Shown here: one piece after another, positions 18,953 through 28,289 of the stretch
Numbering within the stretch: the first letter of the stretch is position 1
How the letters are laid out: each line of letters opens with the position of its first letter
Source of the DNA: Prevotella sp.
GTDB lineage: Bacteria; Bacteroidota; Bacteroidia; Bacteroidales; Bacteroidaceae
Direction of reading: 5' to 3'
Assembly: GCA_017412705.1 (NCBI GenBank)
Contig: JAFPWS010000038.1
Coordinates: 1-64,000, forward strand
Length of the DNA stretch: 64,000 bases
Position numbers and translations under genes: made by a program
Notes under the pieces: generated by a model
The model's database searches: none
What the model was told of the DNA's origin: nothing
What the model saw: only the letters and a program-made list of their open reading frames with translations

Positions 18953-18975
18953 CCGAAACAAACTACAATTAATTT

Positions 18976-20457
18976 ATGGAAAACAAAAAATATTACTTTG
19001 CGGTGGACCTGGGCGCCACCAGCGGGCGTACTATTCTGGGGTCGCTGGTTGACGGTCGACTGGAGCAGGAGGAACTGACACGATTTCCTAACAACCTCAT
19101 CGAGACTGGTGGTCATTTCTACTGGGACATCTATGCCCTGTATTTTGAGATGATCAAGGGCCTGCAGAAGGTTGGGCAGCGAGGTATCGAGATTACCAGC
19201 ATCGGTATCGACACGTGGGGTGTGGACTTTGTCTTCATCGGCGAGGATAACGCCATCCTGCGCAATCCGATAGCCTACCGCGACCCGCACACCTTTGCTG
19301 CCATCGACGACTATCTGCAGCATGTGAACGACCGCAAGACTGTGTACGACATCACGGGTATCCAGTTTATGAACTTCAACTCGCTGTTCCAGTTCCATGC
19401 CATGCACCAGGCGGACAACGTGGCCATGAAGTACTGCCAGAAGGTGCTGTTCGTGCCCGATGCCTTGTCGTGGATGCTGACGGGTGAGGCGGTGTGTGAG
19501 TATACTATTGCCTCGACGAGCCAGATGCTCGACCCGCGTACGGGCGACTTGTCGGAGAAGCTGATAGAGAGCGTGGGGCTGACACGCCAACACTTTGGAC
19601 GTATGGTGCAGCCTGGCACGAAGATTGGCGTGCTGACCGAGGAGGTGCAGAAGATGACGGGGCTGGGACCTGTCCCCGTGATTGCCGTGGCAGGTCATGA
19701 CACGGCGAGTGCGGTGGCTGCCGTGCCTGCCAAGGACGAGTGCTTTGCCTATCTGAGCAGTGGTACATGGAGTCTGATGGGTATTGAGACCAAGCAGGCT
19801 ATCATCGATGAGCGCAGCTACGAGCTGAACTTTACCAACGAGGGTGGCATAGAGGGTACGACGCGTTTCCTGAAGAACATCTGTGGCATGTGGCTCTATG
19901 AGCGCTGTCGTAAGGAATGGCCTGAGGAGGTGCGCCAGCTGAGTCATCCGGAGCTACAGGGGTCTGCCATGCAGGTAGAGGCCTTCCGTAGCATCATCAA
20001 TCCTGACGATGCCATGTTTGCCAATCCTCCCTCGATGATCAAAGCCATACAGCAGTATTGTCGTGATACACAGCAGACTGTTCCAGAGACACCTGCGGAG
20101 ATATGCCGTTGCATCTTCGACTCACTGGCCCTGCGCTACCGGCAGGTATTTGCCTGGCTCAAGGATTTTGCTAATTTCGACTTGAGCATGTTACACATCA
20201 TTGGCGGTGGCTCGTTGAACAAATACTTGAACCAGTTTACAGCCGATGCACTGGGTGTTGAGGTTCTTGCCGGTCCACAAGAGTGCACGGCCATCGGCAA
20301 CATCATGCTGCAGGCTAAGGCCTCGGGAGATGTGGCTGATGTTTGGGCGATGCGCCGCATCATCGCTGCCTCGGTGGAGATGGTGAAGTATGAGCCCAAG
20401 GACAAGGAACTCTGGGACAAGGGCTTTGCAAAGTATATAGAAATAACGAAACAATAA
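18976..20457 (+). CDS. rhaB: Rhamnulokinase
   Basis: Phosphorylates L-rhamnulose to L-rhamnulose 1-phosphate in the cytoplasm. At 493 residues it is a full-length FGGY-family sugar kinase: VDLGATSGRTILG at residues 9-21 (phosphate 1 loop), DTWGVDFVFI, the C-terminal ATPase half with AGHDTASAVAAVPA and SSGTWSLMG, and the adenosine loop IGGGSLN. It is the first gene of an operon with the isomerase, permease and aldolase, which fixes rhamnose over other sugars as substrate. The divergent GH105 gene shares the intergenic region. Confidence 0.93.
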   Translation: MENKKYYFAVDLGATSGRTILGSLVDGRLEQEELTRFPNNLIETGGHFYWDIYALYFEMIKGLQKVGQRGIEITSIGIDTWGVDFVFIGEDNAILRNPIAYRDPHTFAAIDDYLQHVNDRKTVYDITGIQFMNFNSLFQFHAMHQADNVAMKYCQKVLFVPDALSWMLTGEAVCEYTIASTSQMLDPRTGDLSEKLIESVGLTRQHFGRMVQPGTKIGVLTEEVQKMTGLGPVPVIAVAGHDTASAVAAVPAKDECFAYLSSGTWSLMGIETKQAIIDERSYELNFTNEGGIEGTTRFLKNICGMWLYERCRKEWPEEVRQLSHPELQGSAMQVEAFRSIINPDDAMFANPPSMIKAIQQYCRDTQQTVPETPAEICRCIFDSLALRYRQVFAWLKDFANFDLSMLHIIGGGSLNKYLNQFTADALGVEVLAGPQECTAIGNIMLQAKASGDVADVWAMRRIIAASVEMVKYEPKDKELWDKGFAKYIEITKQ

Positions 20458-20470
20458 TAAACTTAAAATC

Positions 20471-21910
20471 ATGAATGTTATGGCTAAACCATTAGTTGAA
20501 ACCAAAGCAAAAGTAGGTGTGTTCAGCATTGCGCTGGGTGCATATCTGCCACAGTTCCCTCAGCTCGTACCTGAGTTCGAGGCACAGTATGAAGCCTTTA
20601 AGAAGACGTTGCCCAACACCATTGACATCATTGATGGTGGCATGGTGACTACCAAGGAACAGTCGATGGCAGCAGGCGATAAGTTCCGTGCTGCTGATGT
20701 AGACCTGGTGATTCTGCAGATGCTGACCTATTGTACATCTTATAATATGCTGCCTGCTGTTCGTGACCTCGACGTGCCTGTCGTCATCGTGAATGTACAG
20801 AAGAAGCTGGCTCCCGACTATGACAAGACGGACATTCCCACCTGGCTGGGCGAGTTATATGCCTGTGGTGCCATTGGTGAGATGGTGGCTGACCTGAATC
20901 GTGCCGGCAAGCGCTCTGCAGTCATCACCGGCGTGGTGGAGGGTGGCGACCCGGAGGTACAGGCAGAGATAGAGGATTGGTGCCGTGCAGCACAGGTGCG
21001 TCGTCGTTTCCGTGATACGAATATCGCCCAGATAGGTCGTCCCTATCCAGGCATGATGGACCTCTATATTGACGAGACCAATCTCTACCATCGTATGTTT
21101 GTCTATACCAAGCAGTTCGACTGGGAGAAGATGTGGGCCATTGCAGACAACATCACAGACGAGGCCGCTATCAAGGCCAAGGCTCAGGACATTCTCGACA
21201 CCTTCGACATCGAGGGTGGTGGCACCATAGAGAAGGTATGGGACATGGCTAAGTATGTGGTTGCCTTCGAACAGTGGGTCAAGGACGAGCAGCTGGGCAT
21301 GATAGCGTCGCACTACGATGGCTTTGCACAGGGCATCGCCGGCAAGCTCGACTCCATGCTGATACCCGCTTTCTCGATGCTTATCAAGCAACATACAGCC
21401 TGTGCTGTGGAAGGCGACATGAAGGTAGCTATGGCCATGAGCATTCTGAAGACCATCTCAGGCACAGGTACGCTGGCCGAGATGTATAGCATCGACTTCC
21501 CGAAGGACATCTGCATCATTGGCCACTCAGGGTCTGGCGACTTCGATATTTCGCAGGCCAAGAAGCCCACTATGAAGATTGTGCCTGTGTTCCACGGCAA
21601 GAGCGGTGGCGGCTACTTGACACAGTTCTATCCTCCCACGGGTCCTGTGACCTATCTGGCCATTACGCAGGACAAGAATGGCGTCTTTAAGTTTGTGGTG
21701 GCTGAGGGTGTAAACGAGGAAGGCCCTATCTTTACCTTCGGCGACACCAACATGCGCACCAAGTTCTCGCTGAGCTGCCGTGAGTTTGTCAATAAGTGGA
21801 GCGAGGCAGGTCCTACGCACCACATGGCAGCAGCTGTGGGTCATCATATAGACACCATCCTGAAGGTAGCCAAGATATTCAACATAGAGTGTGATGTGGT
21901 GTGCCGCTAA
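20471..21910 (+). CDS. AraA/FucI-family sugar isomerase, predicted L-rhamnose isomerase
   Basis: A 479-residue ketol isomerase lying between rhamnulokinase and the permease, where L-rhamnose isomerase is needed. It is not RhaA and not a xylose-isomerase-like RhaI; it has the L-arabinose/L-fucose isomerase fold. Candidate metal and catalytic residues are Glu314 (CAVEGD), Glu337 (LAEMYSID), His352 (IIGHSG) and His450 (GPTHH), which line up with the spacing of the AraA quartet. Start may be 20471 or the in-frame ATG at 20480. It is 13 bp after rhaB. The family is clear; the rhamnose substrate is inferred from the operon, and arabinose or fucose isomerase activity is the alternative. Confidence 0.8.
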   Translation: MNVMAKPLVETKAKVGVFSIALGAYLPQFPQLVPEFEAQYEAFKKTLPNTIDIIDGGMVTTKEQSMAAGDKFRAADVDLVILQMLTYCTSYNMLPAVRDLDVPVVIVNVQKKLAPDYDKTDIPTWLGELYACGAIGEMVADLNRAGKRSAVITGVVEGGDPEVQAEIEDWCRAAQVRRRFRDTNIAQIGRPYPGMMDLYIDETNLYHRMFVYTKQFDWEKMWAIADNITDEAAIKAKAQDILDTFDIEGGGTIEKVWDMAKYVVAFEQWVKDEQLGMIASHYDGFAQGIAGKLDSMLIPAFSMLIKQHTACAVEGDMKVAMAMSILKTISGTGTLAEMYSIDFPKDICIIGHSGSGDFDISQAKKPTMKIVPVFHGKSGGGYLTQFYPPTGPVTYLAITQDKNGVFKFVVAEGVNEEGPIFTFGDTNMRTKFSLSCREFVNKWSEAGPTHHMAAAVGHHIDTILKVAKIFNIECDVVCR

Positions 21911-21914
21911 CCCT

Positions 21915-21946
21915 GAAATATCGAAATAACGAAATATCGAAATAAC
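21915..21946. repeat. Perfect 16-bp tandem duplication in the permease leader
   Basis: GAAATATCGAAATAAC occurs twice in a row (21915-21930 and 21931-21946) in the 42-bp gap between the isomerase stop and the permease start. A related GAAATAACGAAAC lies at 20441-20453 before the isomerase gene. Confidence 0.9.
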
Positions 21947-21952
21947 GAAAAC

Positions 21953-23284
21953 ATGTCAAATAATACTGGAAGTTTGAAGAGCACCATCGCTGTGTCTCTG
22001 ACCAATTATCTCGATGCCGGAGCCATTGTGGCTGGTGCTTCAGGACTGACCTTGTGGCAGAACTACCTTGGCTTGTCCGAGGTGCACTTGGGATGGCTGA
22101 ATTTTATCTCGGCCAACTGCTTAGGTGCTGCCATAGGTGCTATCATTGGTGGTTTCCTGGCCGACAAGTATGGACGTAAGTTCATCTTCACCTATAATAT
22201 GATTGTCTATATGGTGGGTGTGCTCACGGTCATGTTGAGCGTCAATTTCCCCATGTTGCTGGCAGGATTCCTGATTACGGGCATCTCTGTTGGTGTGGGT
22301 GTACCGGCCTCGTGGACCTACATCTCTGAGTCGTCTGAGGTAAACAACCGTGGCCGCAACATCTGTATATCGCAGATGTCGTGGGGCTTTGGTCCTATGT
22401 GTATCCTGCTGCTGGGTATGCTGTTTGCTCCCGGCGGCTATCTGTTCGGATGGGTGGAGAGTCTGGCAGCACTTTTCGGTGGCGAAGGCCTTTCAGAGCA
22501 GGCTACCAATGTGTTCTCGTCGCGTGTGGTATTCTTCTCGCTTTTCGTTGTGGCATTCATTGCCTGGAACCTGCAGCGCCAGCTTCAGGAGAGTGCTGAG
22601 TTTGAGGCCAACAAGTCGAAGCAGGCCGGTCTGATGGACAATATCAAGGTTTTGTTCTCCAACAAGATAGCCGTACGCACGGTTGTCTTCCTGGCTACCA
22701 TCTACCTGACGTGGAACCTGGTGGCCTCGGTGATGGGTTTCTTCCAGCCGCACATCTATGAGACGGCAGGTGGCGTGTCGAACGAGCAGGCCAACTGGAT
22801 GAACTGCATCCAGTGGGCTATCATTGTTGGCGTGACATTCATCGTCTCGAAACTGATTGACAAAACCTCCCATAAGGCTATCTACGTCTTTGGGCTACTG
22901 ATGGCCATCTGTGCATGGCTGGTCATTGTGACCATCGGTGTCAACGGTATGGTGGGCCTGTGGGCTTTCGCCATTCTCTGGGGTGTCCAGGGTGGTTCGT
23001 CGCCGCAAATCTTTTATGCCTTGTGGGGTTCGGAGCTGTTCCCTGCCAAGTTCCGTGCCGGTGCGCAGGGACTGATGTTCTTCATCGTTCGTGGACTGTC
23101 GGCATTGTGGGGACTCGTCTTCACCTATATCTATGGCGACAACGGCGAGGGCTTCACCATTGCAGCCTACTGCATGATAGCCTTGCTCTGTATCTCGCTC
23201 ATTGTGGGCATGATAGGTGCTCCCAAGACCCGTGGCCGCTCACTTGAAGACATCACCAGGGAGCGTTACGGGGAGAATTATTGA
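21953..23284 (+). CDS. MFS sugar permease, predicted L-rhamnose transporter
   Basis: A 443-residue inner-membrane protein with about 12 hydrophobic segments of the major facilitator superfamily, sugar-porter-like. The loop 2-3 motif GGFLADKYGRKFIF (about residues 65-78) and the ending WGVQGGSSPQIFYALWGSELFPAKFRAGAQG, broken here by its natural helices, are typical. It replaces RhaT, which belongs to a different superfamily and is not in the window. Its place between isomerase and aldolase supports rhamnose uptake across the inner membrane, probably by proton symport. Confidence 0.85.
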   Translation: MSNNTGSLKSTIAVSLTNYLDAGAIVAGASGLTLWQNYLGLSEVHLGWLNFISANCLGAAIGAIIGGFLADKYGRKFIFTYNMIVYMVGVLTVMLSVNFPMLLAGFLITGISVGVGVPASWTYISESSEVNNRGRNICISQMSWGFGPMCILLLGMLFAPGGYLFGWVESLAALFGGEGLSEQATNVFSSRVVFFSLFVVAFIAWNLQRQLQESAEFEANKSKQAGLMDNIKVLFSNKIAVRTVVFLATIYLTWNLVASVMGFFQPHIYETAGGVSNEQANWMNCIQWAIIVGVTFIVSKLIDKTSHKAIYVFGLLMAICAWLVIVTIGVNGMVGLWAFAILWGVQGGSSPQIFYALWGSELFPAKFRAGAQGLMFFIVRGLSALWGLVFTYIYGDNGEGFTIAAYCMIALLCISLIVGMIGAPKTRGRSLEDITRERYGENY

Positions 23285-23309
23285 ATGAATAGTTAATCGT
23301 TAAGAAAAT

Positions 23310-24131
23310 ATGAAGAGTATTTTGGAAGGCCGTCCCGAGTTGAAGGCTGTTATTGATCAGATTGCCGAGGTGACGGGATACCTCTGGCAGAAAGGATGGG
23401 CAGAGCGTAATGGTGGCAACATCACCGTCAACGTCACCGAGTATATGGACGAGGAATGCAAGGCCATGAAGGCCATCTCGCCAGTGAAGCAAATCGGCCT
23501 GATGCTGCCTCAGCTGAAAGGCAAGTATTTCTATTGCAAGGGAACAGGTAAGCGCATGCGCGACCTGGCAAAGGAACCCATGCAGAACGGCAGCATTATC
23601 CGTATCTGTGACGACTGTGCTTCGTATGAGGTGATTGCAGATGTGAACGTGGTGCCTACCTCAGAACTGCCTACCCATCTGGCCCTGCAGAACTACCTGT
23701 TAGAGACAGGCTCGTGCTACAAGGCCACGCTGCACACGCACCCCATCGAGCTGGTGTCCATGAGCCATATCCAGCGTTTCCTGAAGGGTGACGAGATGAC
23801 ACGTGTACTGTGGTCTATGATTCCTGAGACATTAGCCTTTGCCCCCTTAGGCATCGGTATCGTGCCTTACGCCATGCCTTCGTCAGTAGCACTTGCTGAA
23901 GCTACCCTGGAGCAGATTAAGACGCACGATGTGGTGATGTGGGAGAAGCATGGAACGGTGGCCGTAGGACAGGACATCATGGATGCTTTCGACCAGACTG
24001 ATGTGCTCTGCAAGGCTGCCAACATCTACATGTGTGCCCGCTCGATGGGCAGCGAGCCTGATGGTATGACCTTCGAGCAGATGAAGGAAGTGCAGGACGT
24101 GTTCAACCTGCCAAAGAAACGTCCTTGCTAA
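23310..24131 (+). CDS. rhaD: Rhamnulose-1-phosphate aldolase
   Basis: Splits L-rhamnulose 1-phosphate into dihydroxyacetone phosphate and L-lactaldehyde. The 273-residue protein is a class II, zinc-dependent aldolase of the AraD/FucA fold: GGNITVNV near residue 35, the zinc-ligand motif TLHTHPIELV (about residues 143-152) and a second ligand in MWEKHG near residue 212. The length matches E. coli RhaD. It is the last gene of the operon, 25 bp after the permease, and is followed by a hairpin at 24179-24215. No lactaldehyde reductase gene is seen in the window. Confidence 0.93.
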   Translation: MKSILEGRPELKAVIDQIAEVTGYLWQKGWAERNGGNITVNVTEYMDEECKAMKAISPVKQIGLMLPQLKGKYFYCKGTGKRMRDLAKEPMQNGSIIRICDDCASYEVIADVNVVPTSELPTHLALQNYLLETGSCYKATLHTHPIELVSMSHIQRFLKGDEMTRVLWSMIPETLAFAPLGIGIVPYAMPSSVALAEATLEQIKTHDVVMWEKHGTVAVGQDIMDAFDQTDVLCKAANIYMCARSMGSEPDGMTFEQMKEVQDVFNLPKKRPC

Positions 24132-24178
24132 GAAAGTTGGCTATTGGCAGTTAGCCTTTAGCATAAAAAACGAAACAG

Positions 24179-24215
24179 GGCTACGGGTTCAGTCGAAGAT
24201 TCTGAACTCGTAGCC
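24179..24215. terminator. Bidirectional terminator between rhaD and the deacetylase gene
   Basis: The arms GGCTACGGGTTCAG (24179-24192) and CTGAACTCGTAGCC (24202-24215) form a long stem with one or two mismatches, with T-rich sequence on both sides. The stem includes the stop codon of the minus-strand deacetylase gene (24189-24191), so it ends both converging operons. Confidence 0.75.
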
Positions 24216-24800
24216 TTCGTTTATTAGCCATTCGATGGACATGGGCAGGGCGGTGCGCAGCTTCTCGATGCTCTTCAGGGAGTCGTGGAAGGTGATGATG
24301 CTGCCATTGCGGGCATAGCGCTTGACGTTGTTGAGCACGTCTTCTGCTGTCAGCCATTTAGAGTAGTCGCGGGTGACAAGGTCCCACATGACAATCTTAA
24401 ACTTACGGGAAAGCCATGCATACTGGCCTAAGCGCATCCATCCGTGGGGTGGGCGGACAAGATTGGTGTGCAGATAGGCATTGGCCTTCTCTACATTATA
24501 GCTGTACTCGCGGATGGTATTGCTAAAACCTCCGATGTGGTTATGGGTATGATTACCGATGCGGTGTCCTTCGTCTATGACCCGCTGGTGTAGCTCAGGA
24601 TATTTTCGGGCATTGTCGCCTACCATGAAGAACGTGGCTTTGACACCATAGCGCTTCAGCACGTCGAGGATAAACGGCGTGGCTTCAGGTATAGGACCGT
24701 CATCAAAGGTCAGGTATACCGACCTCTCATGACAATCCATACGCCATAATGCTTTGGGGTAAAGCCATCGTAGCCACTTGGCAGGTTGCTCGATAATCAT
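24189..24800 (-). CDS. Polysaccharide deacetylase (NodB-homology) family protein
   Basis: A 203-residue carbohydrate esterase 4 domain that would remove N-acetyl groups from a glycan such as peptidoglycan or a surface polysaccharide. All five motifs are present: TFDDGP (catalytic base and metal Asp), GNHTHNH (metal His residues), RPPHG, the WDLVTRDYSKW segment and ITFHDS. It has no signal peptide or clear membrane segment, which is unusual for an enzyme acting on cell-wall glycans. It starts 34 bp after the DUF2723 gene and may be co-transcribed with it. Confidence 0.88.
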   Translation of the reverse strand: MIIEQPAKWLRWLYPKALWRMDCHERSVYLTFDDGPIPEATPFILDVLKRYGVKATFFMVGDNARKYPELHQRVIDEGHRIGNHTHNHIGGFSNTIREYSYNVEKANAYLHTNLVRPPHGWMRLGQYAWLSRKFKIVMWDLVTRDYSKWLTAEDVLNNVKRYARNGSIITFHDSLKSIEKLRTALPMSIEWLINEGYEFRIFD

Positions 24801-24834
24801 TGCAGTTGGCTTTTAGCAGTTATCTTGTTGGCTT

Positions 24835-27800
24835 TTAATATCCCAGGTTGCCGCCTCTCTGCTCATAGAGTGTAGCCATCTGGTTCAGCTCCTGCATGTG
24901 CTTGTCGGCCCACTTCTGGTCGAAGGTGTCGCCAATGGCAATGAGCTGCTGCATGATGTAGAGCTGGATGGCACAGTCGTTCTGCGCTGCATCGAAGCGG
25001 TATCCTTCCAGTGAGCAGTACCAATGCAGATACTGGCTGGCAGTGGTCCACAGCTCATCCATGATGGCCTTGGCCTCCTTGGTCTTGCCAATGCTGGCCC
25101 AACCACGAGCCAGGTCCATAGAGCCACTGGTGTAGTTGTGAGGAACATTGAAGCTCGGTAGCATCTTGGACGTGTAGCTCAGCACTTTCTCTGCCTGCTC
25201 GTCCTTGCCTTCGTTGATAAGCTCAAGAGCCAGCTTGGCCATGATGCGACGGTGGGTGTAGCACATGCGGGTTACCGTCTCGTCGAGATAGATGCCAGGC
25301 TTGTCGACGCCTCCGAACTTGAAGCGATTCATGATGTTATCGTAGGTGCGCTTCGTGTCGAAGTTCTTCACGCCATCAATCGCCTTGCCGCCGTTGGTGG
25401 TGGTGAATGGCGTGATACGGTATGCCAGGCCCTCGGTGATGGTATTGTCGCCCAGGTTGATGTAGTTATCCTCGCCAACGCTGACAGCCACATAGATAGG
25501 ACGTGTCCAGTTACACTCAGACAGCATCTCCAGTATCATCAGGTCGCCTTTGTAGAGGGCATGCTTGCCCTTAAGCGAGATGACCATCTTGTCAGGAATG
25601 GAGTCTGTAGCCATCATCATGCCACTCTTGCGGACAGCCTCCTTGTCAATGGTCATGTAGAGCGTGTCGGTGGGAATCATGTGCAGGTCCTGGTTCTTGG
25701 AGCGTACCCAGTACTTGAGCACGTTCTTCAGCTCGAAGGGGTCGTCACCGAACTGCTCCCGGGCCTGCTCGGGATTCTCTTTGTAGTGTGCCAATACGGC
25801 TTCCTTCATACTGGGCTCGACAGTGACGTACTCGTTGGTGCCGGCACAGTATTCGATGCGTTCCCATGAGATGGGTACGGAAGGCGAGTCATAGGCAGGA
25901 CGGCGCATCTGGTCGATGTACCAGTCTGTCTGCAGGTAAGAGAGGTTGCAGACGCGGGCATCAGTACGCACACCCTCTACGTCCTGGGTGTACCACAGGG
26001 GGAAGGTGTCGTTATCGCCATTGGTATAGATGATAGGATTGTTCTCCTGTTGCAGCGACATCAGGTAGTTCTGTCCGAAGTCACGGCAGGTGTAACGTCC
26101 TGAACGGTCGTGGTCGTCCCATGTCTGAGAAGCCATCTGCACAGGGACCATCAGGCAGACGATGCTGACCAGGGCTGCAACGGCGGTAGATAGTTTCTCG
26201 CTCTTTACCTTTTCTCTTATCATCTCGATGATAGCTGCCACGCCAATGCCGCACCAGATGGCGAAAGCGTAGAAGGAGCCTGCATAGGCATAGTCGCGTT
26301 CACGAGGCTGCATGGGTGTCTGGTTCAGGTAGATGACGATGGCCAGACCCGTCATGAAGAACAGGAAGAAGACCACCCAGAACTGGCGGATACCCGTCTG
26401 GTCCTGCTTGGAGCCATGGTGTTTGGCCAGCGACTGCCAGAAGAGTCCGATAAGACCCAGCAGCAGAGGCAGCATGTAGAACACGTTGTGACCCTTGTTG
26501 TTCTTCAGCTCGTCGGGCAGCAGGTCTTGCTCGCCCAAGCGCCAGTCGTCGAACCATTCGATGCCGCTCAGCCAGTTGCCGTGCTCCAGCTCGCCATTAC
26601 CCTGCAGGTCGTTCTGGCGACCGGCGAAGTTCCACATGAAGTAGCGCCAGTACATCCAGTTACACTGGTAGCTGATGAAGAAGCGCAGGTTCTCAAACTG
26701 CGAGGGGACCTTGACGCTTACCAACTCGCCGCAGCGGTCGTATTGTACCTCGCTGCCACTGACGCCACCCATCCAACTCTCGTAGGCATCGCGGTGGGCC
26801 GAGCTATACATGCGTGGGAATAGCATGTTCTGGGCATATTTATATTCGTCTTTGGTGCGTACTACGAAGTATTCATCCTTCTCGTCGGGCGAGGCTTTCT
26901 CCTTGCGTTGCCATACGGGGTCGCCGTTGGTCATGACGGGACGACAGTATTCGCCGTCCTTCTCCAAGGCAACCTGTGAGGTGTAGGCCGGACCGTAGAA
27001 GAGCGGACGCTGGCCATACTGCTCACGACCCAGGTACTCGCCCAGGGTGAAGATATCCTCTGGCGAGTTCTGGTCCATCGGCGGATTGGCTGCTGAACGG
27101 ATGACGATGAGGGCATACGACGAGTAGCCAATCATCAGCATCAGCATGCAGAGCAGGGAGGTGTTCTTGATGCGTGCTGAAACGAGGGGCTTTTTGCCTT
27201 GCTTGTAGCTCAGCACGAACCACATGATGGCCAGTACCACCAGTCCGATGACGGCTGCACTCCATCCGTGGCCATAGAAGGGAATACCCAGCATGGCTAC
27301 AGCCAGGAGGAAGGCAATGTTCTGGCGCTTCTGGTTCAGGTCGTGGTAGGTCTCGTAGATGGCCCAGATGATGATGCCGATAAGCAGGAAGATGTAGATA
27401 ATCTCACCCGTGTTGAACGGCATGCCGAGCATGTTGACAAACAGCAGTTCGAACCAGCCGCCTACCTGTACGATGCCAGGGACGACGCCATAAAGCACAG
27501 CTGCCAGGATGACAACGGAGATGCCGAGGGCTATGAGCGAGCCCTTCAGGTCGCGCTTGGGGTCGTCGGTGGGGAACTTTCTGTAGTAGTAGACCAGCAC
27601 GATGGCGGGCAGGCACAGCAGGTTCAGCAGGTGAACGCCGATAGACAGGCCTGTCATGTACATTATCAGCACTAACCAGCGGTCTGCATGCGGCTGGTCG
27701 GCCTGGTCTTCCCATTTCAGGATGAGCCAGAACACAACAGCGGTAAAGGCCGATGAATAGGCATAGACCTCACCCTCGACGGCAGAGAACCAGAAGGTGT

Positions 27801-28203
27801 CGCTGAAGGTGTAAATCAGTGCGCCCACCATGGCTGACGCCTCAATGGCTATCAGCTTGGCTGTGGTCAGCTGGCTCCAGTCCTTGATAAGCAGACGGCG
27901 CACCAGGTGCGAGATGGTCCAAAACAGGAACAGGATGGTGGCTGCTGAGAGCAGGGCGCTCATCATGTTGACCATATAGGCTACCTGACTGGGGTCAGAG
28001 GCAAACTGCGAGAACAGGTTGGCAGTAAGCATGAAGAACGGTGCGCCGGGCGGGTGACCGATTTCCAGTTTGTAACCAGTAGAGATAAACTCCGGACAGT
28101 CCCAGAACGAGGCTGTTGGCTCGATAGTGAGGCAATACACCACAGCGGCGATGGCAAACGCCAGCCAGCCCATGATATTGTCCACAAGTCTGAATTGTTT
28201 CAT
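24835..28203 (-). CDS. DUF2723 family membrane protein (GT-C glycosyltransferase-like)
   Basis: A 1122-residue inner-membrane protein with about 12 hydrophobic helices in the first 600 residues and a large soluble C-terminal part. The N-terminus (YCLTIEPTASFWDCPEFISTG) has the acidic Asp/Glu pair of the DUF2723 family, which is related to GT-C glycosyltransferases and to eukaryotic TMEM260. The C-terminal half carries NGDNDTFPLWYTQDVEGVR and a helical TPR-like end. In Bacteroidota this family is widespread next to house-keeping genes and is suspected to act in protein O-glycosylation. A TAnnTTTG promoter lies 25 bp upstream. Family call is firm; substrate is unknown. Confidence 0.88.
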   Translation of the reverse strand: MKQFRLVDNIMGWLAFAIAAVVYCLTIEPTASFWDCPEFISTGYKLEIGHPPGAPFFMLTANLFSQFASDPSQVAYMVNMMSALLSAATILFLFWTISHLVRRLLIKDWSQLTTAKLIAIEASAMVGALIYTFSDTFWFSAVEGEVYAYSSAFTAVVFWLILKWEDQADQPHADRWLVLIMYMTGLSIGVHLLNLLCLPAIVLVYYYRKFPTDDPKRDLKGSLIALGISVVILAAVLYGVVPGIVQVGGWFELLFVNMLGMPFNTGEIIYIFLLIGIIIWAIYETYHDLNQKRQNIAFLLAVAMLGIPFYGHGWSAAVIGLVVLAIMWFVLSYKQGKKPLVSARIKNTSLLCMLMLMIGYSSYALIVIRSAANPPMDQNSPEDIFTLGEYLGREQYGQRPLFYGPAYTSQVALEKDGEYCRPVMTNGDPVWQRKEKASPDEKDEYFVVRTKDEYKYAQNMLFPRMYSSAHRDAYESWMGGVSGSEVQYDRCGELVSVKVPSQFENLRFFISYQCNWMYWRYFMWNFAGRQNDLQGNGELEHGNWLSGIEWFDDWRLGEQDLLPDELKNNKGHNVFYMLPLLLGLIGLFWQSLAKHHGSKQDQTGIRQFWVVFFLFFMTGLAIVIYLNQTPMQPRERDYAYAGSFYAFAIWCGIGVAAIIEMIREKVKSEKLSTAVAALVSIVCLMVPVQMASQTWDDHDRSGRYTCRDFGQNYLMSLQQENNPIIYTNGDNDTFPLWYTQDVEGVRTDARVCNLSYLQTDWYIDQMRRPAYDSPSVPISWERIEYCAGTNEYVTVEPSMKEAVLAHYKENPEQAREQFGDDPFELKNVLKYWVRSKNQDLHMIPTDTLYMTIDKEAVRKSGMMMATDSIPDKMVISLKGKHALYKGDLMILEMLSECNWTRPIYVAVSVGEDNYINLGDNTITEGLAYRITPFTTTNGGKAIDGVKNFDTKRTYDNIMNRFKFGGVDKPGIYLDETVTRMCYTHRRIMAKLALELINEGKDEQAEKVLSYTSKMLPSFNVPHNYTSGSMDLARGWASIGKTKEAKAIMDELWTTASQYLHWYCSLEGYRFDAAQNDCAIQLYIMQQLIAIGDTFDQKWADKHMQELNQMATLYEQRGGNLGY

Positions 28204-28227
28204 TCTATTGTCAGTTTAATTGATTTG

Positions 28228-28235
28228 CAAAGGTA
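28228..28235 (-). promoter_or_regulatory. Promoter -7 box of the DUF2723 gene
   Basis: The minus strand reads TACCTTTG, a perfect TAnnTTTG, 25 bp before the DUF2723 start. Confidence 0.65.
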
Positions 28236-28289
28236 ATAAAAATAAGTGAAATGTGAGGACGGAAAAATGAAAAATTTGCTTCCGCTATA

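Noticed and set aside
20471-21910. Plain L-arabinose isomerase gene
   Set aside because: No araB, araD or arabinose transporter is linked; the operon is for rhamnose, so arabinose use is less likely.
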